Source of the DNA: Microbacterium testaceum
GTDB lineage: Bacteria > Actinomycetota > Actinomycetes > Actinomycetales > Microbacteriaceae
Assembly: GCF_020781835.1 (NCBI RefSeq)
Contig: NZ_JAJGNJ010000009.1
Coordinates: forward strand, 1-64,000
Direction: 5' to 3'
Length of the DNA stretch: 64,000 bases
Positions 35,581 to 44,418 of the stretch are shown piece after piece; the first letter of the stretch is position 1, and every line of letters starts with the position of its first letter. A program made the position numbers and the translations under genes. The notes beneath the pieces were generated by a model. The model saw only the letters and a program-made list of their open reading frames with translations, did no database searches and had not been told where the DNA came from.

Positions 35581-36909
35581 TCAGTTGTCGTAGCCGGCCT
35601 GGATGTTGCTGAGCACCTCGTCGGTGGGCGTGCCATCGATCCAGCTGACCATGCCCTTCCAGAACGAACCGGCACCGACGGTCGCCGGCATCAGGTCGGA
35701 CGCGTCGAAGCGGAGCGTGGTGCTGGGGTCCTGCACGACCTTCATGGCCTCCTGCAGGAACTCGCTCGAAGCCAGCGACGGGTCAGCACCCTTGTTGGCG
35801 GAGATCACGCCGCCGAGCTTCACTCGGGCGTCGGCGAACTCCGGCGTGGACATGAACTCCACGACCTTCTGCACGGCCTCGTCGTCGGAGAACGCCGCGA
35901 CGAACTCGCCACCGCCCTCAACCGACTGCTCGCCTTCGGTCACCCCGGGGAGGAGGAACGCGTAGACATCCCCGTCGGGCGCGACCGTGACGTCGCCGCC
36001 GTCGGCGTTCTTGACCGTCAGGAAGTTCGACGACAGGAACGAGGCCTGGTGCGTCATCGGGCAGCTGCCGTCGGCGACCTTGGCCGCGACGTCGGCGAAG
36101 GCGACCGAGTTGATGCTCTTGACGTCACCGAAGCCGGCGTTGACGTACGAGGGGTTGAGCAGGATCTCGCCGACCGCGTCGAAGGCCTCCTTGATCTGGG
36201 GGTCGGTGAACTTCACCTCGTTGGCGACCCACTGGTCGTAGACCTCGGGACCGGACTGACGGAGGACGAGGTCCTCGATCCAGTCGGTGCCGGGCCACCC
36301 CGAGGCGTCTCCGGAAGCGAAGCCGGCGCACCACGGCGCGGCACCCGTCTTCTGCTGGATGGTCTGCGTCAGGGTGAGCAGCTCGTCGTAGGTCTTGGGG
36401 ATCTCGACACCCCACTCCTGGAACTTCGACGGCGAGTACCAGACGTAGCCCTTGACGTTGGCGAGCATCGGCGCGGCGTAGAACGTGTCGTCGGCCGTGC
36501 CGTAGGACTTCCAGTCGGCGCCCCAGTACTCGTCGACGTTGGCGGAGACGGCCTCGGATGCCGGCTGGACCTCGCCCGTCTCAACGAGCGTCTTCAGCAG
36601 ACCGGGCTGCGGGATGATCGCGATGTCCGGGGCGTCGCCACCGGTCACCTTCGTGACGATGTTTCCCTCGAAGCTCTTGTCGCCCGTGTACTCGACCGTG
36701 ATGCCGGTGTCCTGGGTGAACTGCTCGAACGACTGGTTCAGCAGGTCGGCCTCGCTACCGGTGATGCCGCCGGAGATCCGGACGGTCGCACCCTCGGTGC
36801 CACCGCTCGAGCCGCCCGAGTCACCCTCGGCACAGCCCGCGAGCGCGATGGCGCCGACCGCCAGCAGCCCGACGGGAGCCAGCAGGCGATACCGCTGTGA
36901 CATGCCCAT
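35581..36909 (-). CDS. Carbohydrate ABC transporter substrate-binding lipoprotein
   Basis: 442 residues. The signal peptide ends with lipobox LAGC (Cys26), followed by a Gly/Ser-rich linker. The mature part is a family-1 solute receptor: TGDKSFEGNIVTKVTGGDAPDIAIIPQPG, NVKGYVWYSPSKFQEWG, and a WPGTDWIEDL segment. It resembles AglE-type alpha-glucoside receptors, a tentative match. ATG at 36909 has GAGGAG upstream; a LacI-type operator lies 45 bp before the start, pointing to sugar induction. Confidence 0.9.
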   Translation of the reverse strand: MGMSQRYRLLAPVGLLAVGAIALAGCAEGDSGGSSGGTEGATVRISGGITGSEADLLNQSFEQFTQDTGITVEYTGDKSFEGNIVTKVTGGDAPDIAIIPQPGLLKTLVETGEVQPASEAVSANVDEYWGADWKSYGTADDTFYAAPMLANVKGYVWYSPSKFQEWGVEIPKTYDELLTLTQTIQQKTGAAPWCAGFASGDASGWPGTDWIEDLVLRQSGPEVYDQWVANEVKFTDPQIKEAFDAVGEILLNPSYVNAGFGDVKSINSVAFADVAAKVADGSCPMTHQASFLSSNFLTVKNADGGDVTVAPDGDVYAFLLPGVTEGEQSVEGGGEFVAAFSDDEAVQKVVEFMSTPEFADARVKLGGVISANKGADPSLASSEFLQEAMKVVQDPSTTLRFDASDLMPATVGAGSFWKGMVSWIDGTPTDEVLSNIQAGYDN

Positions 36910-36953
36910 GTGATTTCTCCTCTTTGAGTTCTGTGCTGCACCGGAACCCTTCG

Positions 36954-36965
36954 GGAACCGATTCC
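36954..36965. promoter_or_regulatory. LacI-type operator, binding-protein side
   Basis: GGAACCGATTCC, a near-perfect CG-centred palindrome, sits 45 bp before the binding-protein ATG. It shares its sequence and its CCAGAT flank with the perfect copy at 37063, so both are probably bound by the adjacent LacI protein. Confidence 0.7.
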
Positions 36966-37062
36966 AGATCACCGTAAGGGACAACGACCCGCGACGCAAC
37001 AAACTTTGATCACGACTCCGTAACTCGCGGAATCACGCGTCAATTCCAGGGCAAATAGGCAA

Positions 37063-37074
37063 GGAACCGGTTCC
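37063..37074. promoter_or_regulatory. LacI-type operator, regulator side
   Basis: GGAACCGGTTCC is a perfect 12-bp palindrome with the central CG typical of LacI-family sites, 72 bp before the regulator's ATG. Together with the site at 36954 (109 bp apart) it could repress both divergent promoters, possibly by looping. Confidence 0.7.
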
Positions 37075-37145
37075 AGATTGTGCGATTGTCGGATACTCTT
37101 CATGACGTCGACACGGACGTCGCACACCCTCGAGGAAGACGGCTC

Positions 37146-38153
37146 ATGAGCGGAATCGCCGATGTGGCACGCCTGGCAGGCGTGTCCAAGTCGACGGCGA
37201 GTCGTGCGCTGACCGGCGGCGGCTACGTCTCGGACGACACCCGCCGGCGCGTGACCGATGCCGCGGCATCCCTGGGCTACGTCCCCTCCACGAGCGCGGT
37301 GAGCCTGGCGACCGGACGGACGCGCACCGTCGCCCTGATCGTGCCCAAGGTCAACCGCTGGTACTTCGGCGCGATCATCGAGGGCGTCGAGAGATCCCTC
37401 ATCTCGCAGGGCTACGACGTCACGCTCTACGTCGCCGAACCCGGGTCGCGCGACCGCGAGAGCCTGTACTCGACGTACCTCGCCCGCAAGAGGTTCGACG
37501 GCATCATCGCCGTCGCCCTCGAACCGGGCGACACCGACCTCGAGCGGCTCCTCGCCATCGACAAGCCCACCGTGTGTATCGGGAACCCCCTCCAGGGCAT
37601 CCCGACGCTCGGTCTCGACAACGTCGGCATCACCCGCATCACGACGCAGCACCTCATCGCCCTCGGCCATACCGACATCGCCTTCGTCGGCAGCACTCCC
37701 CCCACCGACGCCCCGGCGCGCGACGTCGACGAGCGCTCCATCGGGTATCGCAACGCCATGAACGACAGCGGTCTCGCGGTGCGGATCCGCAGTGTCCCCT
37801 CGACGCTGACCATCACCGACGCGTACGCCGCCGCGGCATCCTTCCTCGCCGACGCCGCCTCGCGACCCACCGGTGTCGTCGCGGCCTGCGACGAGGTGGC
37901 GGTGGGCGTCATCATCGCGGCGCGCCGCATGGGGATCGCGGTCCCGACCGAGCTGAGCGTCGTGGGGATCGACGGTCACGACTACGCCGAGATGTTCGCG
38001 CTCACGACCGTCGAGCAGTACCCCGAGGCGCAGGGCATCGCCGCCACACGCCTCTTGCTGTCCATGCTCGAGGGCGAGCAGCCGCCGCCGCGCACCCTCG
38101 CCGAGACGCGCTTGGTCGTGCGCGCCTCCACCGCCCCTCCGCGCACCGCCTGA
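37146..38153 (+). CDS. LacI-family transcriptional regulator
   Basis: 335 residues. The N-terminal helix-turn-helix (GIADVARLAGVSKSTASRAL, residues 3-22) and hinge (SLATGRTRTVALIVP) lead into a periplasmic-binding-type effector domain with VCIGNPLQGIPTLGLDN and SVVGIDGHDYAEMF. It is divergent from the sugar importer and very probably its repressor; the ligand is expected to be the transported sugar or a derivative. The ATG at 37146 follows GAGGAAG. Confidence 0.93.
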   Translation: MSGIADVARLAGVSKSTASRALTGGGYVSDDTRRRVTDAAASLGYVPSTSAVSLATGRTRTVALIVPKVNRWYFGAIIEGVERSLISQGYDVTLYVAEPGSRDRESLYSTYLARKRFDGIIAVALEPGDTDLERLLAIDKPTVCIGNPLQGIPTLGLDNVGITRITTQHLIALGHTDIAFVGSTPPTDAPARDVDERSIGYRNAMNDSGLAVRIRSVPSTLTITDAYAAAASFLADAASRPTGVVAACDEVAVGVIIAARRMGIAVPTELSVVGIDGHDYAEMFALTTVEQYPEAQGIAATRLLLSMLEGEQPPPRTLAETRLVVRASTAPPRTA

Positions 38154-38159
38154 CACGAA

Positions 38160-38192
38160 CGGGACCCCGGATGTCACGCATCCGGGGTCCCG
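38160..38192. terminator. Bidirectional hairpin terminator
   Basis: A perfect 14-bp stem with a TCACG loop lies between the convergent LacI gene and the large nuclease gene. Followed by TCTCGTT on the plus side. Confidence 0.85.
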
Positions 38193-38204
38193 TCTCGTTC
38201 TGGC

Positions 38205-41200
38205 TCAGTCGGTCTGGCGCACCGATCGGCGGCGCAGGGCCACCCCCAGCCCGAGGAGCGCGAGGGCGGTGAGCACGCCGGCGCCCATCCATCCGCCTTC
38301 GGCACCGGTCACGGCCAGGTTTCCACCGGCCTGCCCGGCGTTGCCCCGGCCCGGACCGTCCTGGCCGGTGCCGCTCGTACCGGTTCCGCCGGTGCCGGGG
38401 TCGGTCGATCCCGCCGCGACGACCCGCAGCGGGACCGTCACCGTGGTGCCGGTCGGCTGGGCCGTCAGCTGAAGCTCCAGCGCATCGGCGCCGTCGGCGG
38501 GGACGGTCACCGTGATGCCGGCCGCGCCGCCCGAGACCGGGACCTCGACGGCAGGTCCCGCACCGAACACCGCCGCGAGCGAGGTGTGCGCGGGGGCACC
38601 GAGGGAGGTGAGGTCGAGGTCCGACACCGTGAACGTCAACTCCGCGCCACGCTCGACTTCCGCGGGGACACCCGAGACCTGCACCGCCCGAGCGGTGAAG
38701 TCGGGCGTGAGACCCGGGTTCGCGCTCAGGTAGTCGATCCACGCGTCGCGGTCGATGAGTCCGGAATCCCGCGTGTCGGAACCGTCGCGGAAGACCGAGA
38801 AGCTGTCGCCGCCGCCGAGGAGGAAGTTGAACGAGCCCACGCGATAATCGGCCGCCGGGTCCACGGCGACGCCGTCGATCCAGATGCCCACGATGCGCTG
38901 GCCCGTCGGGCGGGACGCGTCATAGGTGTAACGCACGTTCTCGGACACACCGAGCGCAAGGTTCGCCTCGCGGCCCGCGGCATCGCCCCACTGCTGCTCC
39001 AGCATCACCCGCAGCTGGTCGCCGGTAAGGGTCGTCGTCCAGAGGTTGTTGATGAAGGGCAGGACGGCGTTGGCCTCCGCACGGGTGATGACCCCGTCGG
39101 CGTCGTACAGCAGCTCGGCCCGCAGACCGCCCGGGTTGACCACCGCGAGGTCCGCGCCGCCGCGAGCGGGGTCGGCGAGCGTCGACAGCAGCGCGTCGGC
39201 GACGAGGCCGCCCAGAGCGGAGGGCTTGGACCTGTCGTCACGCTTGCCGCCGGTGTAGACGCCGTCGACGTACGCTCCGCCGCTGAAGGCCGTGGTGATG
39301 TCGGCGGTGACCGACCCGACCGGTACGCGACCGACGACGTCGGCCTCGGCGCGCGCGGCGGTGACGATGTCGTTCACGGTCTTCACCCGGGGATAGGTCG
39401 CGATGAGTCGTGCGTCGAGCTCGTCGCCCGTCTCGGGCTCGACCGCGGCCAGGCGCGGCACGTTGCGCGCGGTGTAGTCCACGACATCGCCCTCACCGTC
39501 GACGTCGAGCACGATCTGGCCGATGTTCTCGCCGTAGCTCCCGGTCTGCAGGATCGGGCGCGTGCCCTCTCCTCCGGGGATCGGCGCGTCCCAGACGTAT
39601 TCGGCGTGCGTGTGCCCGGTGAAGATGGCGTCCACGGCCGGGTCGGTCTCGTTCACGATCTTCGCGAACGCGCCTCCCTCCGCCAGCGCCTGGTCGAGCG
39701 TGGCATCCGCCCCTCCGAGCTCGGTGCCCTCGTGGTACTGGGCGACGATGACGTCCACCCGGTCGTCGATCTCCGCAACGACCCGGTTCACCTCGGCGAC
39801 CGGTTCGCGGAATTCGATCCCCCGGATGCCGCTCTCGGTCACGAGCGTGGGAGTCGTCTGGGTCACGGCGCCGATGACGCCGACGCGGACGCCGTCCACC
39901 TCCACGATCTCGTAGCCAGGCAGGAGGGGGCGCCCGTCCTGGTAGACATTGGCCGCGAGGTAGGGGAAGTCCGCCAGGTCGGACACACGTCCGCTGAGGT
40001 CGGCGGCACCCTTGTCGAACTCGTGGTTGCCCACGGCGGAGGCGGCCAGCTCCAGCGCGTTGAGCACGTCGATCGTCGGTTTGTCACCGAACTCCGACGA
40101 GGCGAACACCGACGCGCCGATGTTGTCACCGTTCGAGACGAACAGCGAGTTGTCGTCGCCATAGTCGGCGCGCAGCTGCTCGATCGTGCCGGCGAACTTC
40201 ACCGTGTCGGCGTCGATGCGGCCGTGGAAGTCGTTGATGCCGAGCAGGTTGATCTCGGTCGTCGACGACAGGTCCAGGCCCACGATCACCGGATCGTGGT
40301 CACTCGAGCGGTACGGCGTGGTGTCGTAGAAGTTCAGCGCGTTGTAGTTGTAGCGGCTGTACTCGAGAGCCAGCGCCTCCACCGCGTTGATGTTCCAGAT
40401 GTCGGTGCCCGTGACGAGCTCGCGCGCCGAGGGCGAGGCCAGCACATGGTCGAGCGATCCCGATTGACCGCTGAAGGAGTAGGAGTACTTGCCCGTTCCC
40501 GCCTCGAGCGGCTCGAACCCGAAGGAACGCAGCTTCTGGATCGGGTCCTCCTGCGTGTACGCGTTGAAGTCGCCGAGGAGGAACACGTCGTCGGTACCGA
40601 TCGCGGCGGAGCGCTCGGCAGCGAAGTTCCCGAGCGCCTCGGCCTGACGTACGCGGTCGCCGTTGAAGGCGCCCTGGATGCCGTTGGCGTTGTCGCCGGT
40701 CGCCTTGGGGTCGCTGTCGCCCTTCGACTTGAAGTGATTCACGATCGCCAGGATCTTGGCATCCGGGTCTCCGACGGGCGCGAATGCCTGCGCGAGCGGT
40801 TGGCGCGCGTTGGCGAACGCGGGATCGTCGAGGATGACGCTGTCACCGACCGGGGCGACGGCGGCCTTCTTGTAGATGAAGGCGGTGCGGATGACATCCT
40901 CCGACGCCGGCAGGTCCGCCGGCGAGGGAACGAAGACCCACTGCTGCGAACCGAGGGCCGCGTTCAGGGCGTCGACGAGGGTCGACAGGGCCGCGTCGCG
41001 GTCCTTCCCGAACTGGGCCGAGTTCTCGATCTCCTCGAGCGAGACGACATCGGCGCCGAGGCCGTTGATCGCCGCGACGATCTTGGCCTGCTGGCGCTGG
41101 AGGTTCTCATCGTTCGCGGCACCGCGCGGACCGTTGTCCGGGCACCGGTTCGCCGTGATGGGGTTGCCCTCGCGGTCGTCGTAGGTCGAGGTGCAGCCGA

Positions 41201-42821
41201 CGCTCTCGGCGGTCGTGGTGAAGTAGTTGAGCACGTTGAAGCTCGAGATCTTCACGTTGCCGCCGACGGGCGCGGGCGCGCTGGTGCGGGTGTTCTCGAA
41301 GGTCGCCGGCTGCACGGCATCCGCGTTGTCCACCGTCAACTGCTCGGTGGGCTGGAACTTCCAGACGTTGTTGCGGAAGTCCAGGATGACGGGCGTTTCG
41401 AACGTCGCCCGTGCGCCCACGCGCACCGGATCGGTGAGCGATACGTACGGCAGGGGGACGTTCTGCGCGCTGCGGAGGAAGTTCAGCGAGGCCCCGTCGT
41501 CCAGCACGATCGCGCGAGCGTTGTTGTCGGCGACGGCCGCGACGTACTCCGGAGTGTCGGGACGGGCCACATCCGTCGGGGTGCGCAGCGGCGTGGTGCC
41601 GGCGGCGAGGCCCACCTCGGCGTACTGGTTCGTCGTGTAGGTGTTCGTGACCGTGAAGTCGCCCTGCGGGGCGAGCAGCATTCCTTCGAACCGCTCGCGC
41701 TCCTCGTCGGTCTTGGGCCACACGATCTTCGCCGGCTCGACCGCGGCGGCCGCGTCCTCGAGCACGCGCACGCCGTCGGCGGCAGCGGTGATCTGGGTCT
41801 GGCCGTAGTACTCGCTCGCGGTGCCGGTGACCTGGACGTGGGCGCCGACCTGCACCTTCGCGGTGGCCGCGGGGCCGTAGACGAAGATCGCATCCGACGC
41901 GGCGTGCCCGGCGAGGTCCATGTCGCCGCCGGTCCCCGGCGTCTGGATGTAGAAGCCGTTGTAGCCGCCGGTCGGGTACGCCGCGGTGACGACGCCCCGC
42001 GTGGTCACCGTGGTTCCCGCGAGCGGCGTGGTCGCACCGGTCCCCTGGATGTCGCGGATCGCGACGGTCTCTCCCGGCATGGGGGTCGGGGTCGGACTCG
42101 CGGTCGGTGTTGCGGTGGGCTCGACGGTCGGGGTCACCGTCGGCTCGGGAGAGGGCGTCGAGACGGAAGCCTGCGGCGTGACCGTCGTGGCGTTGGTGAA
42201 GTCCGCGGAGTTGTCGTCGGTGTCTACGAAGCCCGTGCGCACGAGCGAGTTCGGCGTGGTGGTCGATCCGTCGACCACGGCCGGAGCCGTTTCGAAGGCC
42301 ACGCCGGCGCCGTAGCCGAGGAAGTCCACCACGCGGGAGTCGTCCACGTTCCCCGCCGGCAGGGCGAGCGATTCGGCGACGTTCGCGAGGAAGAGCTGGC
42401 CGGTCGTGCCCGACGGGTTCAGTCCGGTGCTCGTGAGGTCGGGGGTCGGCAGATCGGCACCGTTCGTCCCGTTACCGGGGAGCCCGATGAGGTAGTACCC
42501 GCCGGGAGCGATCGATCCACTCAGCGGCTGCGTGTTCGCGCCGTTCGGGGCTGCGACGTTCGCTGCCGCGCGATACTGCAGCGACCATCCGGTCAGGTCC
42601 AGGGCGGTGTCGCCGGCGTTGTAGAGCTCGACGAACTTCGCGTTGTACGGAGCGTTGGCGCTGCCGCCCTTCAGATAGGCCTCGTTGATCACCACCCGCG
42701 GGCCGTCGGCCGCGAACGCGGGGGCCGGGACGAGGGCGGACCCGAGCAGCGCGGCGCCGAGGACGGCGCTCAGGGTCGTGGTGAATCGGCGCGCGGGCGC
42801 GCGGGAGGCTGCGTGATGCAT
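38205..42821 (-). CDS. Wall-anchored extracellular nuclease/5'-nucleotidase
   Basis: 1538 residues. Order: signal peptide (1-37, ending AFA), lamin-tail domain (about 40-165, VVINEAYLKGG), a Thr/Pro linker (about 220-250), an OB-fold-like segment (about 250-370), an ExeM/NucH endonuclease/exonuclease/phosphatase domain (about 520-850; KISSFNVLNYF, SLEEIEN, GDFNAY, RSSDHDPVI), a metallophosphoesterase (about 860-1150; GINDFHGRID, SNGDNIG, GNHEFDKG) and a 5'-nucleotidase C domain (about 1170-1370). The end is a sortase signal: LAVTG (1502-1506), a hydrophobic helix and RRR. It should degrade external DNA and dephosphorylate the nucleotides. Confidence 0.93.
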   Translation of the reverse strand: MHHAASRAPARRFTTTLSAVLGAALLGSALVPAPAFAADGPRVVINEAYLKGGSANAPYNAKFVELYNAGDTALDLTGWSLQYRAAANVAAPNGANTQPLSGSIAPGGYYLIGLPGNGTNGADLPTPDLTSTGLNPSGTTGQLFLANVAESLALPAGNVDDSRVVDFLGYGAGVAFETAPAVVDGSTTTPNSLVRTGFVDTDDNSADFTNATTVTPQASVSTPSPEPTVTPTVEPTATPTASPTPTPMPGETVAIRDIQGTGATTPLAGTTVTTRGVVTAAYPTGGYNGFYIQTPGTGGDMDLAGHAASDAIFVYGPAATAKVQVGAHVQVTGTASEYYGQTQITAAADGVRVLEDAAAAVEPAKIVWPKTDEERERFEGMLLAPQGDFTVTNTYTTNQYAEVGLAAGTTPLRTPTDVARPDTPEYVAAVADNNARAIVLDDGASLNFLRSAQNVPLPYVSLTDPVRVGARATFETPVILDFRNNVWKFQPTEQLTVDNADAVQPATFENTRTSAPAPVGGNVKISSFNVLNYFTTTAESVGCTSTYDDREGNPITANRCPDNGPRGAANDENLQRQQAKIVAAINGLGADVVSLEEIENSAQFGKDRDAALSTLVDALNAALGSQQWVFVPSPADLPASEDVIRTAFIYKKAAVAPVGDSVILDDPAFANARQPLAQAFAPVGDPDAKILAIVNHFKSKGDSDPKATGDNANGIQGAFNGDRVRQAEALGNFAAERSAAIGTDDVFLLGDFNAYTQEDPIQKLRSFGFEPLEAGTGKYSYSFSGQSGSLDHVLASPSARELVTGTDIWNINAVEALALEYSRYNYNALNFYDTTPYRSSDHDPVIVGLDLSSTTEINLLGINDFHGRIDADTVKFAGTIEQLRADYGDDNSLFVSNGDNIGASVFASSEFGDKPTIDVLNALELAASAVGNHEFDKGAADLSGRVSDLADFPYLAANVYQDGRPLLPGYEIVEVDGVRVGVIGAVTQTTPTLVTESGIRGIEFREPVAEVNRVVAEIDDRVDVIVAQYHEGTELGGADATLDQALAEGGAFAKIVNETDPAVDAIFTGHTHAEYVWDAPIPGGEGTRPILQTGSYGENIGQIVLDVDGEGDVVDYTARNVPRLAAVEPETGDELDARLIATYPRVKTVNDIVTAARAEADVVGRVPVGSVTADITTAFSGGAYVDGVYTGGKRDDRSKPSALGGLVADALLSTLADPARGGADLAVVNPGGLRAELLYDADGVITRAEANAVLPFINNLWTTTLTGDQLRVMLEQQWGDAAGREANLALGVSENVRYTYDASRPTGQRIVGIWIDGVAVDPAADYRVGSFNFLLGGGDSFSVFRDGSDTRDSGLIDRDAWIDYLSANPGLTPDFTARAVQVSGVPAEVERGAELTFTVSDLDLTSLGAPAHTSLAAVFGAGPAVEVPVSGGAAGITVTVPADGADALELQLTAQPTGTTVTVPLRVVAAGSTDPGTGGTGTSGTGQDGPGRGNAGQAGGNLAVTGAEGGWMGAGVLTALALLGLGVALRRRSVRQTD

Positions 42822-42925
42822 GGGTCTCCAAAGAACGACGCGCGACGGAGCGACGCCGGTGGGGGGATCGACGGGGGGTCACCTCGACCGTAGACGAGGC
42901 GCATACCGTTTTCCCAGACTTCAAT

Positions 42926-42942
42926 GTTTCGAAACGGTGAAC
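42926..42942 (-). promoter_or_regulatory. Palindrome and single PHO-box-like word before the nuclease gene
   Basis: GTTTCGAAAC (42926-42935) is a perfect palindrome. Next to it, on the minus strand, lies GTTCACC (42936-42942), one unit of the PhoP box known from Streptomyces. A second unit is not clear, so phosphate control of this nuclease is only a suggestion that fits its role in nucleotide scavenging. Confidence 0.3.
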
Positions 42943-42988
42943 ATCGGTGTCGCGTTCCGTGAAACCGGATTCCATGCGGCGCGAACGA

Positions 42989-43025
42989 ACGAAGGCCCGG
43001 ATGCCAGTGGCATCCGGGCCTTCGT
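42989..43025 (-). terminator. Terminator of rplJ-rplL
   Basis: A perfect 17-bp stem with a 3-nt AGT loop begins 20 bp after the rplL stop. The arms contain GGATGCC/GGCATCC. It also faces the promoter region of the divergently oriented upstream end of the nuclease gene. Confidence 0.85.
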
Positions 43026-43044
43026 GTACGCGAAGTGCGCTGAA

Positions 43045-43434
43045 TTACTTCAGGGTCACCGTGGCGCCGGCCTCCTCGAGGGCAGCCTTCGCCTTGTCGG
43101 CGGTCTCCTTGTTCGCGCCCTCGAGCACGGCCTTGGGGGCACCGTCGACGACGGCCTTGGCCTCGCCGAGGCCGAGCGAGGTGAGCTCGCGGACGACCTT
43201 GATGACCTGGATCTTCTTGTCGCCGGCGGCCTCGAGGACGACGTCGAACGAGTCCTTCTCCTCGGCCTCTTCGGCGGGGGCACCACCGGCGGGGGCGCCG
43301 GCAGCGGCCACGGCCACGGGGGCGGCGGCGGTGACGTCGAAGGTCTCCTCGAACGCCTTGACGAACTCGGAGAGCTCGATGAGGGTGAGCTCCTTGAACG
43401 CGTCGAGCAGCTCTTCGGTGCTGAGCTTAGCCAT
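43045..43434 (-). CDS. rplL: 50S ribosomal protein L7/L12
   Basis: Stalk protein that recruits translation GTPases. 129 residues: N-terminal dimer domain ([20 protein letters not shown]), Ala/Gly/Pro hinge (about 36-55) and C-terminal domain ([20 protein letters not shown], then GATVTLK). Downstream of rplJ after 38 bp with GGAG upstream; hairpin terminator follows. Confidence 0.98.
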   Translation of the reverse strand: MAKLSTEELLDAFKELTLIELSEFVKAFEETFDVTAAAPVAVAAAGAPAGGAPAEEAEEKDSFDVVLEAAGDKKIQVIKVVRELTSLGLGEAKAVVDGAPKAVLEGANKETADKAKAALEEAGATVTLK

Positions 43435-43472
43435 TGTGTTTCTCCTTGATCGGGATTGTCATCCGGGCCGGG

Positions 43473-43988
43473 TCAGGCCGCGGTGTCCTGCTTCTCGCGC
43501 AGCGCGTCGACCGTGCGAACGGCCTTCGACGGAAGCGCCTGGAAGACGTATGCCGCCTTGGTCATCGTCGCCTTCATCGCACCGGCGAGCTTCGCCAGCA
43601 GGACTTCACGGCTCTCGAGATCGGCGAGCTTGTTGACCTCATCCGCGGTCAGAGCGGCGCCATCGAAGTAGCCGCCCTTCACCACGAGCTGAGGGTTAGC
43701 CTTGGCGAAGGCACGCAGGCCCTTCGCGACGGCGACAGGGTCGCCGTGCACGAACGCGATGGCAGACGGGCCCTTGAGCTCGTCGTCCAGTCCCGTGACC
43801 CCCGCGTTGGCAGCGGCGATCTTGGTCAGCGTGTTCTTCACCACGGCGTACTCCGCGTCCTGACGGATGTCGTTGCGCAGCTGCTTGAGCTGGGCAACCG
43901 TCAGACCGCGGTACTCGGTCAGCAGAACGGCAGTCGAGTTCTCGAAGTGCTTCGTGAGCTCGGCGACCGATGCGTCCTTCTGCGCCAT
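43473..43988 (-). CDS. rplJ: 50S ribosomal protein L10
   Basis: Base of the ribosomal stalk; binds 23S rRNA and anchors L7/L12 dimers through its C-terminal helix. 171 residues, with [19 protein letters not shown] near the start and the KNTLTKIA and [12 protein letters not shown] motifs. The long leader upstream is an L10 autoregulatory RNA. ATG at 43988 gives the standard N-terminus [11 protein letters not shown]. Confidence 0.97.
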   Translation of the reverse strand: MAQKDASVAELTKHFENSTAVLLTEYRGLTVAQLKQLRNDIRQDAEYAVVKNTLTKIAAANAGVTGLDDELKGPSAIAFVHGDPVAVAKGLRAFAKANPQLVVKGGYFDGAALTADEVNKLADLESREVLLAKLAGAMKATMTKAAYVFQALPSKAVRTVDALREKQDTAA

Positions 43989-44200
43989 GGCCACTCCTTG
44001 TGTGTACGAGGCGCACCGCGGAGGCGGGGCGCCGGCCAAGACACCGGGCGACGGCAAAAAGAAGAGCTCCGGCGCAGGCGCACGGAGCTCGGATTCCCGA
44101 TCGGGAGGAGTTCATGTCACCTGCGCAGGTCCTCTGCCTTTCGGCAGACGCTTCGATCCTCGTGCGAGCACGACGATGACCGGCGGTCTTTGGCTTAGTC
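43989..44200 (-). ncRNA. L10 leader RNA
   Basis: The untranslated region before rplJ, read on the minus strand, contains the features of the ribosomal L10 leader: CCAAAGACCG near its start, a GCCGAAAGGC hairpin, and the conserved CCTGCGCAGGTGACA block. A TACAGT at 44204-44209 could be the -10 element. In other bacteria this RNA binds L10(L12) complex to repress rplJ-rplL. The matching is by eye, so exact ends are approximate. Confidence 0.75.
44056..44090 (-). terminator. Intrinsic-terminator-like hairpin inside the L10 leader
   Basis: On the minus strand GAGCTCCG pairs with CGGAGCTC across an 11-nt loop and is followed at once by TTCTTTTT, one of the few T-runs in the window. It has the form of an attenuator, 68 nt before the rplJ ATG. 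Confidence 0.75.
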
Positions 44201-44251
44201 CCCACTGTACCCGGCATCCCCCGCCCGCACCAAATCCCGCCCCCGCCCTGT

Positions 44252-44301
<50 letters not shown>

Positions 44302-44314
44302 GCGCTTGGCGAAA

Positions 44315-44401
44315 GCACACGTTCGGGCCGAACGCACATGTTCTGGCCGACCCGAACGTGTGCGCTCGGCCGGATCGTGTGCGCTCGGCCGGAACGTGTG
44401 C
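44315..44401. repeat. Inverted decamer element, family 1, left copy
   Basis: Two 29-bp arms (44315-44343 and 44354-44382; 25 of 29 positions complementary) around a 10-nt loop, plus one additional unit. The words are GCACACGTTC, GCACATGTTC, then inverted GAACGTGTGC, GATCGTGTGC and GAACGTGTGC at 44315, 44334, 44354, 44373 and 44392. It begins 18 bp after the stop of the AbiEi-like gene and may terminate it. The partner copy is at 45512. Confidence 0.88.
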
Positions 44402-44418
44402 GCTCGCGACCGGCACGC

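Noticed and set aside
38586-42893. A 1435-codon open frame antisense to the large nuclease gene
   Set aside because: Low-complexity Arg/Val/Gly composition and no domains; third-position GC bias of the real gene produces it.
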